The notes below the pieces were generated by a model that did not search any database, had not been told where the DNA came from, and saw only the letters and a program-made list of their open reading frames with translations. The position numbers and the translations under genes are program-made. This document shows positions 42,587-50,798 of a DNA stretch of 59,701 bases, in pieces; positions within the stretch are counted from its first letter, which is position 1; each line of letters begins with the position of its first letter. The stretch comes from Acidimicrobiaceae bacterium RAAP-2 (GTDB taxonomy: Bacteria > Actinomycetota > Acidimicrobiia > Acidimicrobiales > RAAP-2). The stretch covers positions 1 through 59,701 of the forward strand of contig LMAD01000011.1 in NCBI GenBank assembly GCA_001443545.1, given 5' to 3'.

Positions 42587-45500
42587 TCAACGCCAGTCGC
42601 GCGAACGCGCCGCGACCAGCGACAGCGCTTCGACCGACTCCGCGGCGAGCGCGAGGGTGCCCTGACCACGCTGGAGCGAACCGCGCACCACGAGCGCGCC
42701 GGCGCGACCCGCGACCGGCGACCACCGGGCCCACGCCCCCTTGGAGAAGATCACGTTCACGTGACCGGTCTCGTCCTCGAGATTGAGAAAGACTGCCCCG
42801 TTAGCCGTCTCGGGGTGCTGGCGGTGCGTGACCACCCCGGCCACCGCCACGCGCGTCTGCTCGGCGCCGACCAGCGAGGCCGCCGTCACCACACCGCGAG
42901 CGTGCAGCGTCGCACGGATCAGCTCCATCGCCGTCGCCTCGGGGGTCAGACCGAGCGCCCAGAGGTCGTCTGCGACGCGCTCCATCGGGGTCGGCGTGGG
43001 CAAGGTCGGGGCGACCAGCCCGGTGACGACCCCGGCGAGTCGGTCGGGGGACGACTGGGCCGCCGCGCCGGCCGACCAGGCGAGGGCCCGTCGCGAGGGC
43101 CCGAAGGCGTCGAGCGCGCCGGCGGCGGCGAGTGCTTCGAGGTTCGACTGCGAACACCCCGCGCGCCGCACGAGGTCCTCGGGACCCGACCACGGGGTCC
43201 CGGCGGCGATTCGCGAGGCGAGGTCGTCGTCGATCCCGCGCACGCCAGCCAGGCCGAGGCGCACCGTCGGATGGTGCGCCGACCCCTCGAGCGAGGCCCC
43301 GACCGTCGACGCGTTCACGTCGGGGCGACGTACCTCGACCCCGTGACGACGAGCGTCGGCCACCAGGCTCTGGGGTGACCAGAAGCCGAGGGGCTGGGCG
43401 TTCAACAACGAGACGAGGAACGCCGCCGGGTAGTGGTGCTTGATCCAGGCCGAGCAGTAGACCAGGTGGGCGAAGGAGACCGAGTGGGACTCGGGGAAGC
43501 CGAAGTTGGCGAAGGCCGAGAGGGCGTCGAAGAGCTCATCGGCCGCGGTGCCGGTGATGGCGTTCGCGGCCATGCCGGCGTAGAAGCGGCTCTTCAACTT
43601 GAGCATGCGCAGCGCCGAGCGCTTCGCCGCCATGGCCTGGCGCAACTCGTCGGCCTCGGCCGGTGAGAAGCCCGCGACCGCGACCGCCATCTCCATCAAC
43701 TGCTCTTGGAACAGCGGCACCCCGAGGGTCCGACCCAGGATCGGCTCGAGCCGCGGGTGCAGGTACGTGACCGGCTCCTCCCCGCGCCGGCGGCGGATGT
43801 AGGGGTTCACGGCGTGGCCCTGGATGGGACCGGGGCGGATCAGGGCGACCTCGATGACGAGGTCGTAGAAACACCGGGGTCGCACGCGCGGCAGCGTCGC
43901 CATCTGCGCGCGCGACTCGACCTGGAAGACCCCCACCGTGTCGGCTTCGCAGAGCAGGTCGTAGACCGCCGACTCTTGGGGCAGGGAGCCGAGGTCGAGC
44001 GTCACCCCGTGAAACGCCTCGACCTGGTCGACCGCCCGGTGCAACGCGTCGAGCATCCCGAGCCCCAACAGGTCGAACTTCACCAGACCAATGGCCGCGC
44101 AGTCGTCCTTGTCCCACTGCAGCACCGTGCGTCCGGGCGTACGTCCCCACTCGACCGGGCAGACCTCGATCACCGGTCGGTCACAGAGCACCATGCCCGC
44201 CGAGTGGATCCCGAGGTGGCGGGGTCGGTCGAGCAACTGCGCGGCCATGGTCGTGACGAGCTCGGGTACGTCCGGGCCGCGAGGGGTCATCGAATGCCGA
44301 TCGACCCCGTCGCGTATCGCGTCCGCCGCCTGTTCGGAGTAGCCGAACGCGCGCGCGACGTCGCGCAACGCCGAGCGCGGCCGGTAGGTGATGACCGCGG
44401 CGACTTGGGCCGCGTGACGGCGTCCGTAGCGGGCGTAGACGTACTGGATGACCTCTTCGCGACGCCCCGATTCGATGTCGACGTCGATGTCGGGGGGGCC
44501 ATCACGCGCCGGCGAGAGGAACCGCTCGAAGAAGAGGTTCAACCTCACCGCGTCGGCGTTGGTGATCCCGAGTGAGAAGCAGACCGCCGAATTCGCGGCC
44601 GACCCACGACCCTGGCAGTAGATGTTCTCGCGCCGGCAGAACTCGGTGATGTCCCACACGGTGAGGAAGTACCCGGCGAAGCCGAGTTGACGGATCACGG
44701 CGAGCTCGTGATCGATCTGGCGCCACGCGCCGGGCACCCGTTCGGCGCCTCGCGCACCGTAGCGCGACGTCGCACCGCCCTCGACGAGTCGTTCGAGGTA
44801 GGTCTGCTCGTCCATCCCCGACGGCGTCGCGAACGGCGGGAGGTTGGGGGCCACCAGACGCAGGTCGAAGGCCAGTTGCGCGCTGAGCTCGCCGGCCAGG
44901 TCGACGACCCCGGGCCAGCGGGCGAACCGGCGCCGTTGCTCGGCGTCGCTGCGTAGGTGCGCCAGGGGCGAGGCGTCGAGCCACCCCTGCATCTCGTCCA
45001 GACTGCGCCGGGCCCGGATCGCCGCGAGGACGTTGGCCCGGGCGAAGGCGTCGGGCGTGGCGTAGTGCACGTTGTTCGTCGCCACCACCGAGAGCCCGCG
45101 GCGCACGGCCAACTCGGCGAGGACGTCGTTGCGCGCGACGTCGTCGGGGGCCCCGTGGTCCCACAGCTCGACGGCCACGTGATCACGACCGAAGGCGGCG
45201 ACCAGTCGTTCGAGGGCGCGCCCCGCGGCGCGCGGGCCGGTCTCGACGAGCGCTCGGGTCAATGGCCCCTTGCGGCACCCGCTCAACACCACCCACTCGC
45301 GCGACGCCTCGGCGACCTGTTCCAGGGTGAAGCGGGGCGCGCCCTTCTCCCCGCGGCGCAGGTGCGCCTCGGCGAGCAGGGTCGAGAGGGCCCGATAACC
45401 CTCGGCCGATCGGGCGAGTACGACGAGATGGTCGCCGGTGGGGTCCGTCACCCCCACCCGGTCGTCCGTGGCGTCGATGGTCAACTCCGCGCCGAAGATC

Positions 45501-45685
45501 GTGGCGACGCCGAGGGCCCGGGCGGCCTCGGCGAAGCGGACCACGCCGTAGAGCCCGTGGTGGTCGGTGAGCGCCAGCCCCGAGAGGCCCAGGCGCGCGG
45601 CCTCGGCGACGAGCTCCTCGGGGTCGCTCGCCCCGTCGAGGAAGCTGAACCCCGAGTGGGCGTGAAGTTCGCCGTACCCGGTCAT
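42587..45685 (-). CDS. dnaE2: Error-prone DNA polymerase III alpha subunit
   Basis: The 1032-aa protein has an N-terminal PHP domain (ELHAHSGFSFLDGASDPEEL, LALTDHHGLYGVV), the polymerase core with the acidic active site in PPDIDVDIESGRREEVIQYV (about 395), GRGSAANSAVCFSLGIT, LVKFDLLGLGMLDAL, and a C-terminal OB-fold (VAGVVTHRQHPETANGAVFLNLEDETG). The PDIDVD motif confirms a catalytic C-family polymerase. DnaE2 acts with ImuA' and ImuB in damage-induced mutagenesis. ATG 45685 overlaps the ImuB stop (TGATG). It is the last gene of the SOS operon. Confidence 0.95.
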   Translation of the reverse strand: MTGYGELHAHSGFSFLDGASDPEELVAEAARLGLSGLALTDHHGLYGVVRFAEAARALGVATIFGAELTIDATDDRVGVTDPTGDHLVVLARSAEGYRALSTLLAEAHLRRGEKGAPRFTLEQVAEASREWVVLSGCRKGPLTRALVETGPRAAGRALERLVAAFGRDHVAVELWDHGAPDDVARNDVLAELAVRRGLSVVATNNVHYATPDAFARANVLAAIRARRSLDEMQGWLDASPLAHLRSDAEQRRRFARWPGVVDLAGELSAQLAFDLRLVAPNLPPFATPSGMDEQTYLERLVEGGATSRYGARGAERVPGAWRQIDHELAVIRQLGFAGYFLTVWDITEFCRRENIYCQGRGSAANSAVCFSLGITNADAVRLNLFFERFLSPARDGPPDIDVDIESGRREEVIQYVYARYGRRHAAQVAAVITYRPRSALRDVARAFGYSEQAADAIRDGVDRHSMTPRGPDVPELVTTMAAQLLDRPRHLGIHSAGMVLCDRPVIEVCPVEWGRTPGRTVLQWDKDDCAAIGLVKFDLLGLGMLDALHRAVDQVEAFHGVTLDLGSLPQESAVYDLLCEADTVGVFQVESRAQMATLPRVRPRCFYDLVIEVALIRPGPIQGHAVNPYIRRRRGEEPVTYLHPRLEPILGRTLGVPLFQEQLMEMAVAVAGFSPAEADELRQAMAAKRSALRMLKLKSRFYAGMAANAITGTAADELFDALSAFANFGFPESHSVSFAHLVYCSAWIKHHYPAAFLVSLLNAQPLGFWSPQSLVADARRHGVEVRRPDVNASTVGASLEGSAHHPTVRLGLAGVRGIDDDLASRIAAGTPWSGPEDLVRRAGCSQSNLEALAAAGALDAFGPSRRALAWSAGAAAQSSPDRLAGVVTGLVAPTLPTPTPMERVADDLWALGLTPEATAMELIRATLHARGVVTAASLVGAEQTRVAVAGVVTHRQHPETANGAVFLNLEDETGHVNVIFSKGAWARWSPVAGRAGALVVRGSLQRGQGTLALAAESVEALSLVAARSRDWR

Positions 45686-46761
45686 CAGTCGTAGACCCCC
45701 GCGAGCGACCACCGGCCCGACTCGGCGACTAAGAGCAGGGCCTCACCGGTCTCGAGCAGGACCTGGAGATGCGCCCTCCGTCGAGCGAGCGACCACCACC
45801 GTTCAACGAGCGGCCAGGGACCCGCGTACCAGATCACCGCGCGAGAGCCGCTCGAGGCGAACGCGAACGTGGTCGGTGGGGCGCTCAACGACCCCCGCTC
45901 GTCAACCAGTACGGGCCCGCTCGTCGCACCGCGCAACTGGACCGCCACCGGGTGCGCGAACACCGTCGCGGGGGACGGCGCTCGTAACTGGCCCGGCCAC
46001 GGCGCGTCACCCTCGGACGTCGCCGTCGGCGACCCCCAGGGCACGAGCGCGGCGCGGTCCTGGGGCAGACGACCACCCCGCAGCGCGGCCACGGCCACGC
46101 CGTCGGCCCCGAGCCGTTGGCGCAGGCGCAGTGCGGCGGCGTGGGCCCGCTCGTCGGCCGCCCCTCGCTGGCCGAAGAACCCTCGCTGCTCGTCGGGCCG
46201 GTCGGCTTCGCGCAGGCGCCGCAGCCGAGCGTCGAGACGAAGGTCACGTTGGCCGGGTAGCTCGGCGAGCTCGCCGCGCGCGACCCGGTGCAGTTGCAGT
46301 ACCGGCGCGCTGAACCGTTCGTTCACCCGCGCGCGGGCCAACTCGGCGAAGTCCCCCACCGTCTTCAACCCGAGCCGACGTCCGGTCGTGGCGAGGTCTC
46401 GGCGGCCGAGCACCGCGAGGGGACGGCTCCGCCGATACTCATCGGTCGCTCCCGGGGCGAGCACCACGCCCTCGCGCGCCGCGAGCTCACAGCAGAAGAG
46501 ACCGTCGGCGACGCCGAGTGACGCCTCACGACCGAGCACGTCACGCACCACGGTCGCTACGACCTCGAGTACCCGCGCTTCGCCACCGAAGAACCGGCTC
46601 GGGCCTCGCGACGGCAGCACGTAGAAACCGAGGTGGATCACCTCGGTGAAGGGGCAGACGACACCGAGGGCGTCCAAGAGTGCGAGTGACTCACGCAGCG
46701 TGGAGCCGTCGAGGGCTTCGACGCGCAGTGACTTGATCCAGACACCAATGAGCCGTTCCAT
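45685..46761 (-). CDS. imuB: Abridged ImuB (inactive Y-family polymerase-like protein)
   Basis: The 358-aa protein is ImuB by GVWIKSLRVEAL at the start, PSRGPSRFFGGE, VADGLFCCELAAREGVVLAPG, RPLAVLGRRDLATTGRRLGLKTVGDFA, and the PDEQRGFFGQRG stretch (about 199), where the beta-clamp-binding motif of ImuB normally lies. Compared with typical ImuB of roughly 500 aa, about 50 residues of the N-terminal palm/fingers segment after the first strand are missing, and the C-terminal tail is short. ImuB is normally non-catalytic and bridges ImuA', DnaE2 and the clamp, so the bridge could survive the loss. Its ATG directly abuts the ImuA stop. Confidence 0.85.
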   Translation of the reverse strand: MERLIGVWIKSLRVEALDGSTLRESLALLDALGVVCPFTEVIHLGFYVLPSRGPSRFFGGEARVLEVVATVVRDVLGREASLGVADGLFCCELAAREGVVLAPGATDEYRRSRPLAVLGRRDLATTGRRLGLKTVGDFAELARARVNERFSAPVLQLHRVARGELAELPGQRDLRLDARLRRLREADRPDEQRGFFGQRGAADERAHAAALRLRQRLGADGVAVAALRGGRLPQDRAALVPWGSPTATSEGDAPWPGQLRAPSPATVFAHPVAVQLRGATSGPVLVDERGSLSAPPTTFAFASSGSRAVIWYAGPWPLVERWWSLARRRAHLQVLLETGEALLLVAESGRWSLAGVYD

Positions 46762-47418
46762 TCAACCAGCCACCGCCCGTCCCCGACGGTCGGGTAGTAC
46801 GACGACGTGTTCGCCGGCGCGCACGCCGGCGCGCCCCTCAATCCGTACGCGCAGCGTGCGACCGTTGAGACGGGACGACGCCGACCACTGGGCGTGGGCC
46901 ACGCTGAAGGAGAGATCGACCGGCAGCGGCCACGTCGTCGCGGACTCGCCCACCACGAGTAGCACCGCGCCGCGCTCGCGCACCCGGTCCGTCAGCCCCC
47001 GGGCACTGCCCACGGCGGCGCGCGACGGGGGGCGCACGACCACCAGGTCCACACCGTCGAGCAGGTCCGCGACCGACTCGGCCCACGCGCCGCGCGGGCG
47101 CGGCACGAAGAGCACGCGGCGCAGATCAATCCCGAGGTCGGCCATAGCGACGACGCCGGGGTCATCGACCCCCACCACCGCCGCCCAGTGCCCGCGCGCG
47201 CTCGCGCTCGCGAGCAGACTCAGGGCCAGGCTCAGCCCCCCCGCCCCCGACGGCGCTTGGACCGAGATCGTCGAACCGCGGCGTAGCCCCCCGCCGGGGA
47301 CGAGGCTGCGCCACGGCTCGTCGAGGGCGATTCGCCGGTTCGTCGCGAAAGTGATCGGGCGTAGCGTGGCGGCGAGTTCGGGGGGGACGGGGGGTCGAAT
47401 CGATGAAAAAGCGAACAT
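46762..47418 (-). CDS. imuA: ImuA' (RecA-like accessory protein of the mutasome)
   Basis: The 218-aa protein has a RecA/SulA-like fold with a glycine-rich SVQAPSGAGGLSLALSLLA (about 60) in place of a strict Walker A, followed by VVGVDDPGVVAMADLGIDLRRVLFVPRP and LVVVRPPSRAAVG. By gene order and length it is the actinobacterial ImuA', partner of ImuB and DnaE2. The ATG at 47416-47418 lies inside a perfect LexA box; an upstream in-frame extension would run through the promoter and is rejected. Confidence 0.85.
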   Translation of the reverse strand: MFAFSSIRPPVPPELAATLRPITFATNRRIALDEPWRSLVPGGGLRRGSTISVQAPSGAGGLSLALSLLASASARGHWAAVVGVDDPGVVAMADLGIDLRRVLFVPRPRGAWAESVADLLDGVDLVVVRPPSRAAVGSARGLTDRVRERGAVLLVVGESATTWPLPVDLSFSVAHAQWSASSRLNGRTLRVRIEGRAGVRAGEHVVVLPDRRGRAVAG

Positions 47419-47425
47419 ATGTTCG
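47412..47425. promoter_or_regulatory. LexA (SOS) box over the imuA start codon
   Basis: CGAACATATGTTCG is a perfect 14-bp palindrome that fits the Gram-positive LexA consensus (GAAC, four bases, GTTC). The imuA ATG is its central ATG on the minus strand. Bound LexA would cover the predicted transcription start. The divergent SRAP gene begins 63 bases to the right and may share the operator. Confidence 0.88.
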
Positions 47426-47427
47426 TA

Positions 47428-47457
47428 AGAGTACCCAGTCCCGGTGACGCGCGCCAA
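47428..47457 (-). promoter_or_regulatory. imuA-imuB-dnaE2 promoter
   Basis: On the minus strand TTGGCG (47452-47457) and TACTCT (47428-47433) are 18 bases apart. Transcription is predicted three bases before the ATG, within the LexA box, giving an almost leaderless message. Confidence 0.55.
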
Positions 47458-47487
47458 CGGCCTATCGTCGAACCAGAGAGGAGCCCC

Positions 47488-48180
47488 GTGTGCGGACGCG
47501 TCGCCCTGTTTAGCCCCCCGAGCCGTCTCGCTCGGCTCCTGGTGGCGACCCTCGGCGCCGGGATCGACCCCGACCAGGAGCCGAGCTGGAACGTCGGACC
47601 CCAGCAACGTCTCGTCGCGGCCAGCCGTCGTGACGGCGAACGGGTGCTCGAGCCCTACCGGTGGGGACTGGTGCCCAGCTGGGCGAAGGATCCGTCGATC
47701 GCGAATCGACTCTTCAACGCCCGCGCCGAGACGATCGCCGAGAAACCGTCATTTCGCGCCGCCTTCGCCAAACGTCCCTGCGCTATCCCGATCGACGGCT
47801 TCTACGAGTGGGACCACCGACCCGGTAACCACCGCCAACCCCACTACTTCACCCGTCGCGACGCCCAGCCCATCGTGCTCGCCGGCCTCTACGAGCGCTG
47901 GTCGTCGGGCGACACGGTCGTGGCGACCTGCACCGTGATCACGACGACCCCCAACGCCGACCTGGACGGGATCCACGACCGGATGCCCGTCGTCCTCGAG
48001 CTCGAGGACGTCGAGACCTGGCTCGACGTCGCGAGTTACGGTCCCGACGAGCGAGCGCTGCTCTTACGGCCCGCCCGACGCAGCACCCTGACCCACTACG
48101 GCGTCGGTCCGGCGGTCGGTTCGATCCGCCACGACGGACCGTCGCTCATCGAGCCGCTCGAGTCCCCACCGCTCTTTTGA
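47488..48180 (+). CDS. SRAP domain protein (YedK/HMCES), abasic-site crosslinking
   Basis: The 230-aa protein starts GTG-TGC-GGA-CGC, so Cys2 becomes the N-terminal nucleophile after Met removal; this fixes the start at 47488, with GAGAGGAG upstream. Other SRAP residues are visible: WNVGPQQ, RWGLVPSWAKD, FNARAETIAEKPSFR (Asn), IPIDGFYEW (Glu) and IHDRMPVVLE (His). SRAP proteins form a covalent link with abasic sites in single-stranded DNA and shield them from error-prone bypass. It is divergent from imuA at the LexA box, so both belong to the damage response. Confidence 0.95.
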   Translation: MCGRVALFSPPSRLARLLVATLGAGIDPDQEPSWNVGPQQRLVAASRRDGERVLEPYRWGLVPSWAKDPSIANRLFNARAETIAEKPSFRAAFAKRPCAIPIDGFYEWDHRPGNHRQPHYFTRRDAQPIVLAGLYERWSSGDTVVATCTVITTTPNADLDGIHDRMPVVLELEDVETWLDVASYGPDERALLLRPARRSTLTHYGVGPAVGSIRHDGPSLIEPLESPPLF

Positions 48181-48207
48181 CCGGTCTCACTGCGACACCG
48201 CTACCCA

Positions 48208-48723
48208 CTACCGCGTTGGACTCACCCAATAGCGACGAAACATCACGCCGTTTTCATCCGGCCCGACGCGTTCCAGTCTCCCCCCGCACCGTTCGATCAC
48301 CGTGGCTGAACCAACGTTGGCGTCATCGCACGTGAGCAGTACCGGCGAGACACCGTGGGCTGCGGCGAGACGCAGGGCTTGGCCCAAGATCGCCGTCGCG
48401 TACCCCCGGCGACGGTACTCGGCAATGACCGCGTAACCGATATGCCCCCCGTACGCCGCGAGGTACTCATTGAGCTCGAAGCGGACCGACGCCCGCCCGA
48501 CGAGCACCCCGTCGACAACCGCAGCGAGCATCGCGCCGGGTACGTGGCCCTCCGGAAGATTCCGTCCCTCGCGATAGTCCGCGAGCAACTCCACGTACTC
48601 GGCCCACGGCTGTCCCTCGTAGTACGACGTGAGGAACACGAAGGGAGTGCCCCGAAAGGCCCACCAGGCGCGTAGCGCATCCTCCTCATCGTCCACGGTG
48701 AACGGCCGAAGTTCTAACGACAT
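48208..48723 (-). CDS. GNAT-family N-acetyltransferase
   Basis: The 171-aa protein has the GNAT core: VDGVLVGRASVRFEL (about 70), HIGYAVIAEYRRRGYATAILGQAL (acetyl-CoA loop RxxGYA, about 105) and a C-terminal CDDANVGSATVIERCGGRLE. The substrate is unknown. TACACT (48730-48735) lies six bases before its ATG on the minus strand, predicting leaderless transcription. Confidence 0.92.
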   Translation of the reverse strand: MSLELRPFTVDDEEDALRAWWAFRGTPFVFLTSYYEGQPWAEYVELLADYREGRNLPEGHVPGAMLAAVVDGVLVGRASVRFELNEYLAAYGGHIGYAVIAEYRRRGYATAILGQALRLAAAHGVSPVLLTCDDANVGSATVIERCGGRLERVGPDENGVMFRRYWVSPTR

Positions 48724-49291
48724 CGATGCAGTGTACGGTCTTGGCCCCGCACCCCGTGATGATCCATCGAGCGCCGAGGCAACGGGTCGCCTCGCTCAAG
48801 AGATCACGGTGCACGCGAGACCGCGACGTCACCCGGTTTTCCAGCAATCGGCCAGTGGGATCTCCCAGAAAAGCCGAAGACCCCGAGTGACCAGTGGGCA
48901 AGCCCTCCAGCCTCTCGGGGTCTCCGAAGGCACGTCTCGCGCTAACCCGTGTCGGACGGGCCACCGTGTGACGGCGGTGCTCACGGCCTTCGTCGTGCGA
49001 ACGGTGGGCCGAACCCCACCGCCCGGTGAGTGACTCCGTCCCTCTTTCGAGGTCCCTCGTCCCTCCGTCGACGTCCCCTTGCGGTTTCGCCGATCGTCGA
49101 CCGGTACTCCGTGAACTACGAGTGACACTGTGCCAGAACGCTGCGCCGAGGGAAAGGCCCGCGGGGCGATTCAGGGGAAATCGAGAACTTTTACCTACGA
49201 AACTCGCGACTTTTCCACCGGGGCCCCGACGTTGCGCACCCGTGGAAGACGGAAAATCCCCACGTTGTCCACAGGGGCAGAAGGACCGCTA
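48724..49291. other. Gene-free 570-bp region with stem-loop structure
   Basis: Between the GNAT start and the terminator of the amino-acid import operon no frame shows coding bias or domains. It holds the GNAT promoter at its left end, a long hairpin at 48874-48931, and an AT-richer stretch near 49180-49270 with one TTGTCCACA (49265-49273). It could encode a small RNA. I see no tRNA. Confidence 0.4.
48874..48931 (+). other. Extended imperfect hairpin in the gene-free region
   Basis: AGACCCCGAG (48878-48887) is the perfect complement of CTCGGGGTCT (48914-48923). Inside, GGGC and GCCC form a short second stem after a symmetric eight-base internal loop, and outside GCC/GGC can add three pairs. 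The element follows no gene on the plus strand, so an sRNA or a terminator of antisense transcription are possible. Confidence 0.35.
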
Positions 49292-49335
49292 CAACGACGA
49301 TGCCCCGGCGCAGTCGCGCCGGGGCATCGTCGTTG
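49292..49335 (-). terminator. Perfect 19-bp stem terminator of the import operons
   Basis: Bases 49292-49310 and 49317-49335 are perfect reverse complements around the loop CAGTCG. The hairpin begins 13 bases after the binding-protein stop on the minus strand. There is no U-tract; the length and GC-rich core make it the strongest stem in the window. Confidence 0.8.
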
Positions 49336-49347
49336 AAACCGATGGTG

Positions 49348-50700
49348 TTACTGCAGCCAGGCCGGAATCGCGGTGCTCAACTTCGCGCTCACCGTAATCG
49401 GACTCGACTTGGTCGAACCCGTCGAGTACACGGTGCGGTCGAGCACTGAGGTCGAGGACGAACTCGTCACCTTGACGATGTAGCCCCCGACGAGCCCCTG
49501 GTGGTTCGAGGGCGAGTACCGCAGCGGCACGAGGGCCGGCGTCTGGAACGTCGTGGACATCAGCGTGTGCAAGAAGCTCGCCCGCGTGAAGTTCCGACCC
49601 GCCGCCTTCAGCGCCTCGACGAACGCGACGCCCCAACCGATGCCGTAGGCCATGTTGCCGTCCAGCGGCGTGGTCGACGTGAAGTTCGGGAAGTCCGCGT
49701 TGTCATTGGCCATCACGGTGCGCATCCAGCCGTTCCACACCGACGGGTCCGACGTCGCGGGCAGGTAGCTGAACGAGATCGCGCCGATCTCGGGGTCCGG
49801 GAAGGGCTTCCCGGCGAACGCCGCGTCCACCGTTACCGGGTCCGCGCCGACGCTGGAGATGACCCACTGCGGCGAGTAGCCGAGCGCGAGCGCATTTCCG
49901 AGTGCCGCGTCCGTGGCGCCGGGAATCGTGTCAAGCACGACAACCTTGCAGCCCTCAGACTGGAACTTGGCGATGAACGGCGTGAAGTAGCCCGCCCCAC
50001 CCGTAACCAGACTCGCCACGTCGTACATCACCGAATCGACGGGATTGATGCCGACGTAGTTGAGACCGAGCAGGCCGTCAGCGCCGAAGTCGTCGTGCTG
50101 GCCCAAGAAGCAGGTCTTCTGTCCCGAGAAGTGTGCGTTCAGGTACTGACCAAGAATCTTGCTCTCGGTGGTGTAACTGGTCTGCCAACCGAAGAGACCC
50201 GGGTAGGTCTTGGGGTTGTTCCAGTCCTTCGATCCCGAGTTCACGAATAGCTGGGGGACGTGGTTGGCCTTGAGCAGCGCGCGCACCGAGTCCTGGGTCG
50301 GTGTACCGAGCGAACCAACGGTCGCGAAGACCGGCATGGCGAGCAGCGCCTTGGTCTGGGCGACGGTGTTCGGGTTACCGGTGCATCCGAACCCCGGCGT
50401 GCCGTAGCAGTCGTCCTTCAAGACGTACTTGATCTTGCGACCGTTGACCCCGCCGTGCTGGTTCACCCAGGTGAAGACGGCGTTGGCGGCCTTGGCGACC
50501 TCGCTGTACCCCTGGGCCGCGATGCCGGTCAGTGGAACGGTCGCGCCGATAGTCACCTGTTTCGCCGTCACCCCCGGGACTTTGGCGGTCTTCGTCGATG
50601 CCCCCGCCGATCCCATCGATGCCCCCATCGTGATCAGGCTCAGTGTCAGCGCGAGCGCTGATCCACCGATCGCCAGACGACGTGTGCGTCCTACCTCCAT
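49348..50700 (-). CDS. Branched-chain amino acid-type ABC solute-binding protein
   Basis: The 450-aa protein has a Sec signal peptide (basic RTRR, hydrophobic LAIGGSALALTLSLITMG, cleavage near GSAGAS). It has the type I periplasmic-binding fold of the LivK family: VTIGATVPLTGIAAQGYSEVAKAANAVFTWVN, GGVNGRKIKYVLKDDCYGTPG, and AYGIGWGVAFVEALKAAG. It would present amino acids or amides such as urea to the LivHMGF complex encoded upstream. ATG 50700 has GGAGGGGGAG upstream, and a 98-base gap to livM may contain its own promoter, giving extra binding protein. Confidence 0.92.
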   Translation of the reverse strand: MEVGRTRRLAIGGSALALTLSLITMGASMGSAGASTKTAKVPGVTAKQVTIGATVPLTGIAAQGYSEVAKAANAVFTWVNQHGGVNGRKIKYVLKDDCYGTPGFGCTGNPNTVAQTKALLAMPVFATVGSLGTPTQDSVRALLKANHVPQLFVNSGSKDWNNPKTYPGLFGWQTSYTTESKILGQYLNAHFSGQKTCFLGQHDDFGADGLLGLNYVGINPVDSVMYDVASLVTGGAGYFTPFIAKFQSEGCKVVVLDTIPGATDAALGNALALGYSPQWVISSVGADPVTVDAAFAGKPFPDPEIGAISFSYLPATSDPSVWNGWMRTVMANDNADFPNFTSTTPLDGNMAYGIGWGVAFVEALKAAGRNFTRASFLHTLMSTTFQTPALVPLRYSPSNHQGLVGGYIVKVTSSSSTSVLDRTVYSTGSTKSSPITVSAKLSTAIPAWLQ

Positions 50701-50798
50701 GGTGTGTCTCCCCCTCCATCACGTTGGATGGTCTCTTGTTGGTTACTGATGCGTAAGCCCCGACGCCGACCCTAGACCGCGCACTGGTCGCTCGCAAT

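Noticed and set aside
42587..45685. dnaE2 as the main replicative DnaE
   Set aside because: Its position behind imuA and imuB, the LexA box and a length near 1030 residues point to DnaE2, not DnaE1 (about 1180 residues).
49265..49273. TTGTCCACA matches the actinobacterial DnaA box
   Set aside because: One perfect 9-mer is not surprising in 60 kb. Only a weak TTTTCCACC lies nearby, and no dnaA, dnaN or other origin-linked gene is present, so I do not call an origin.
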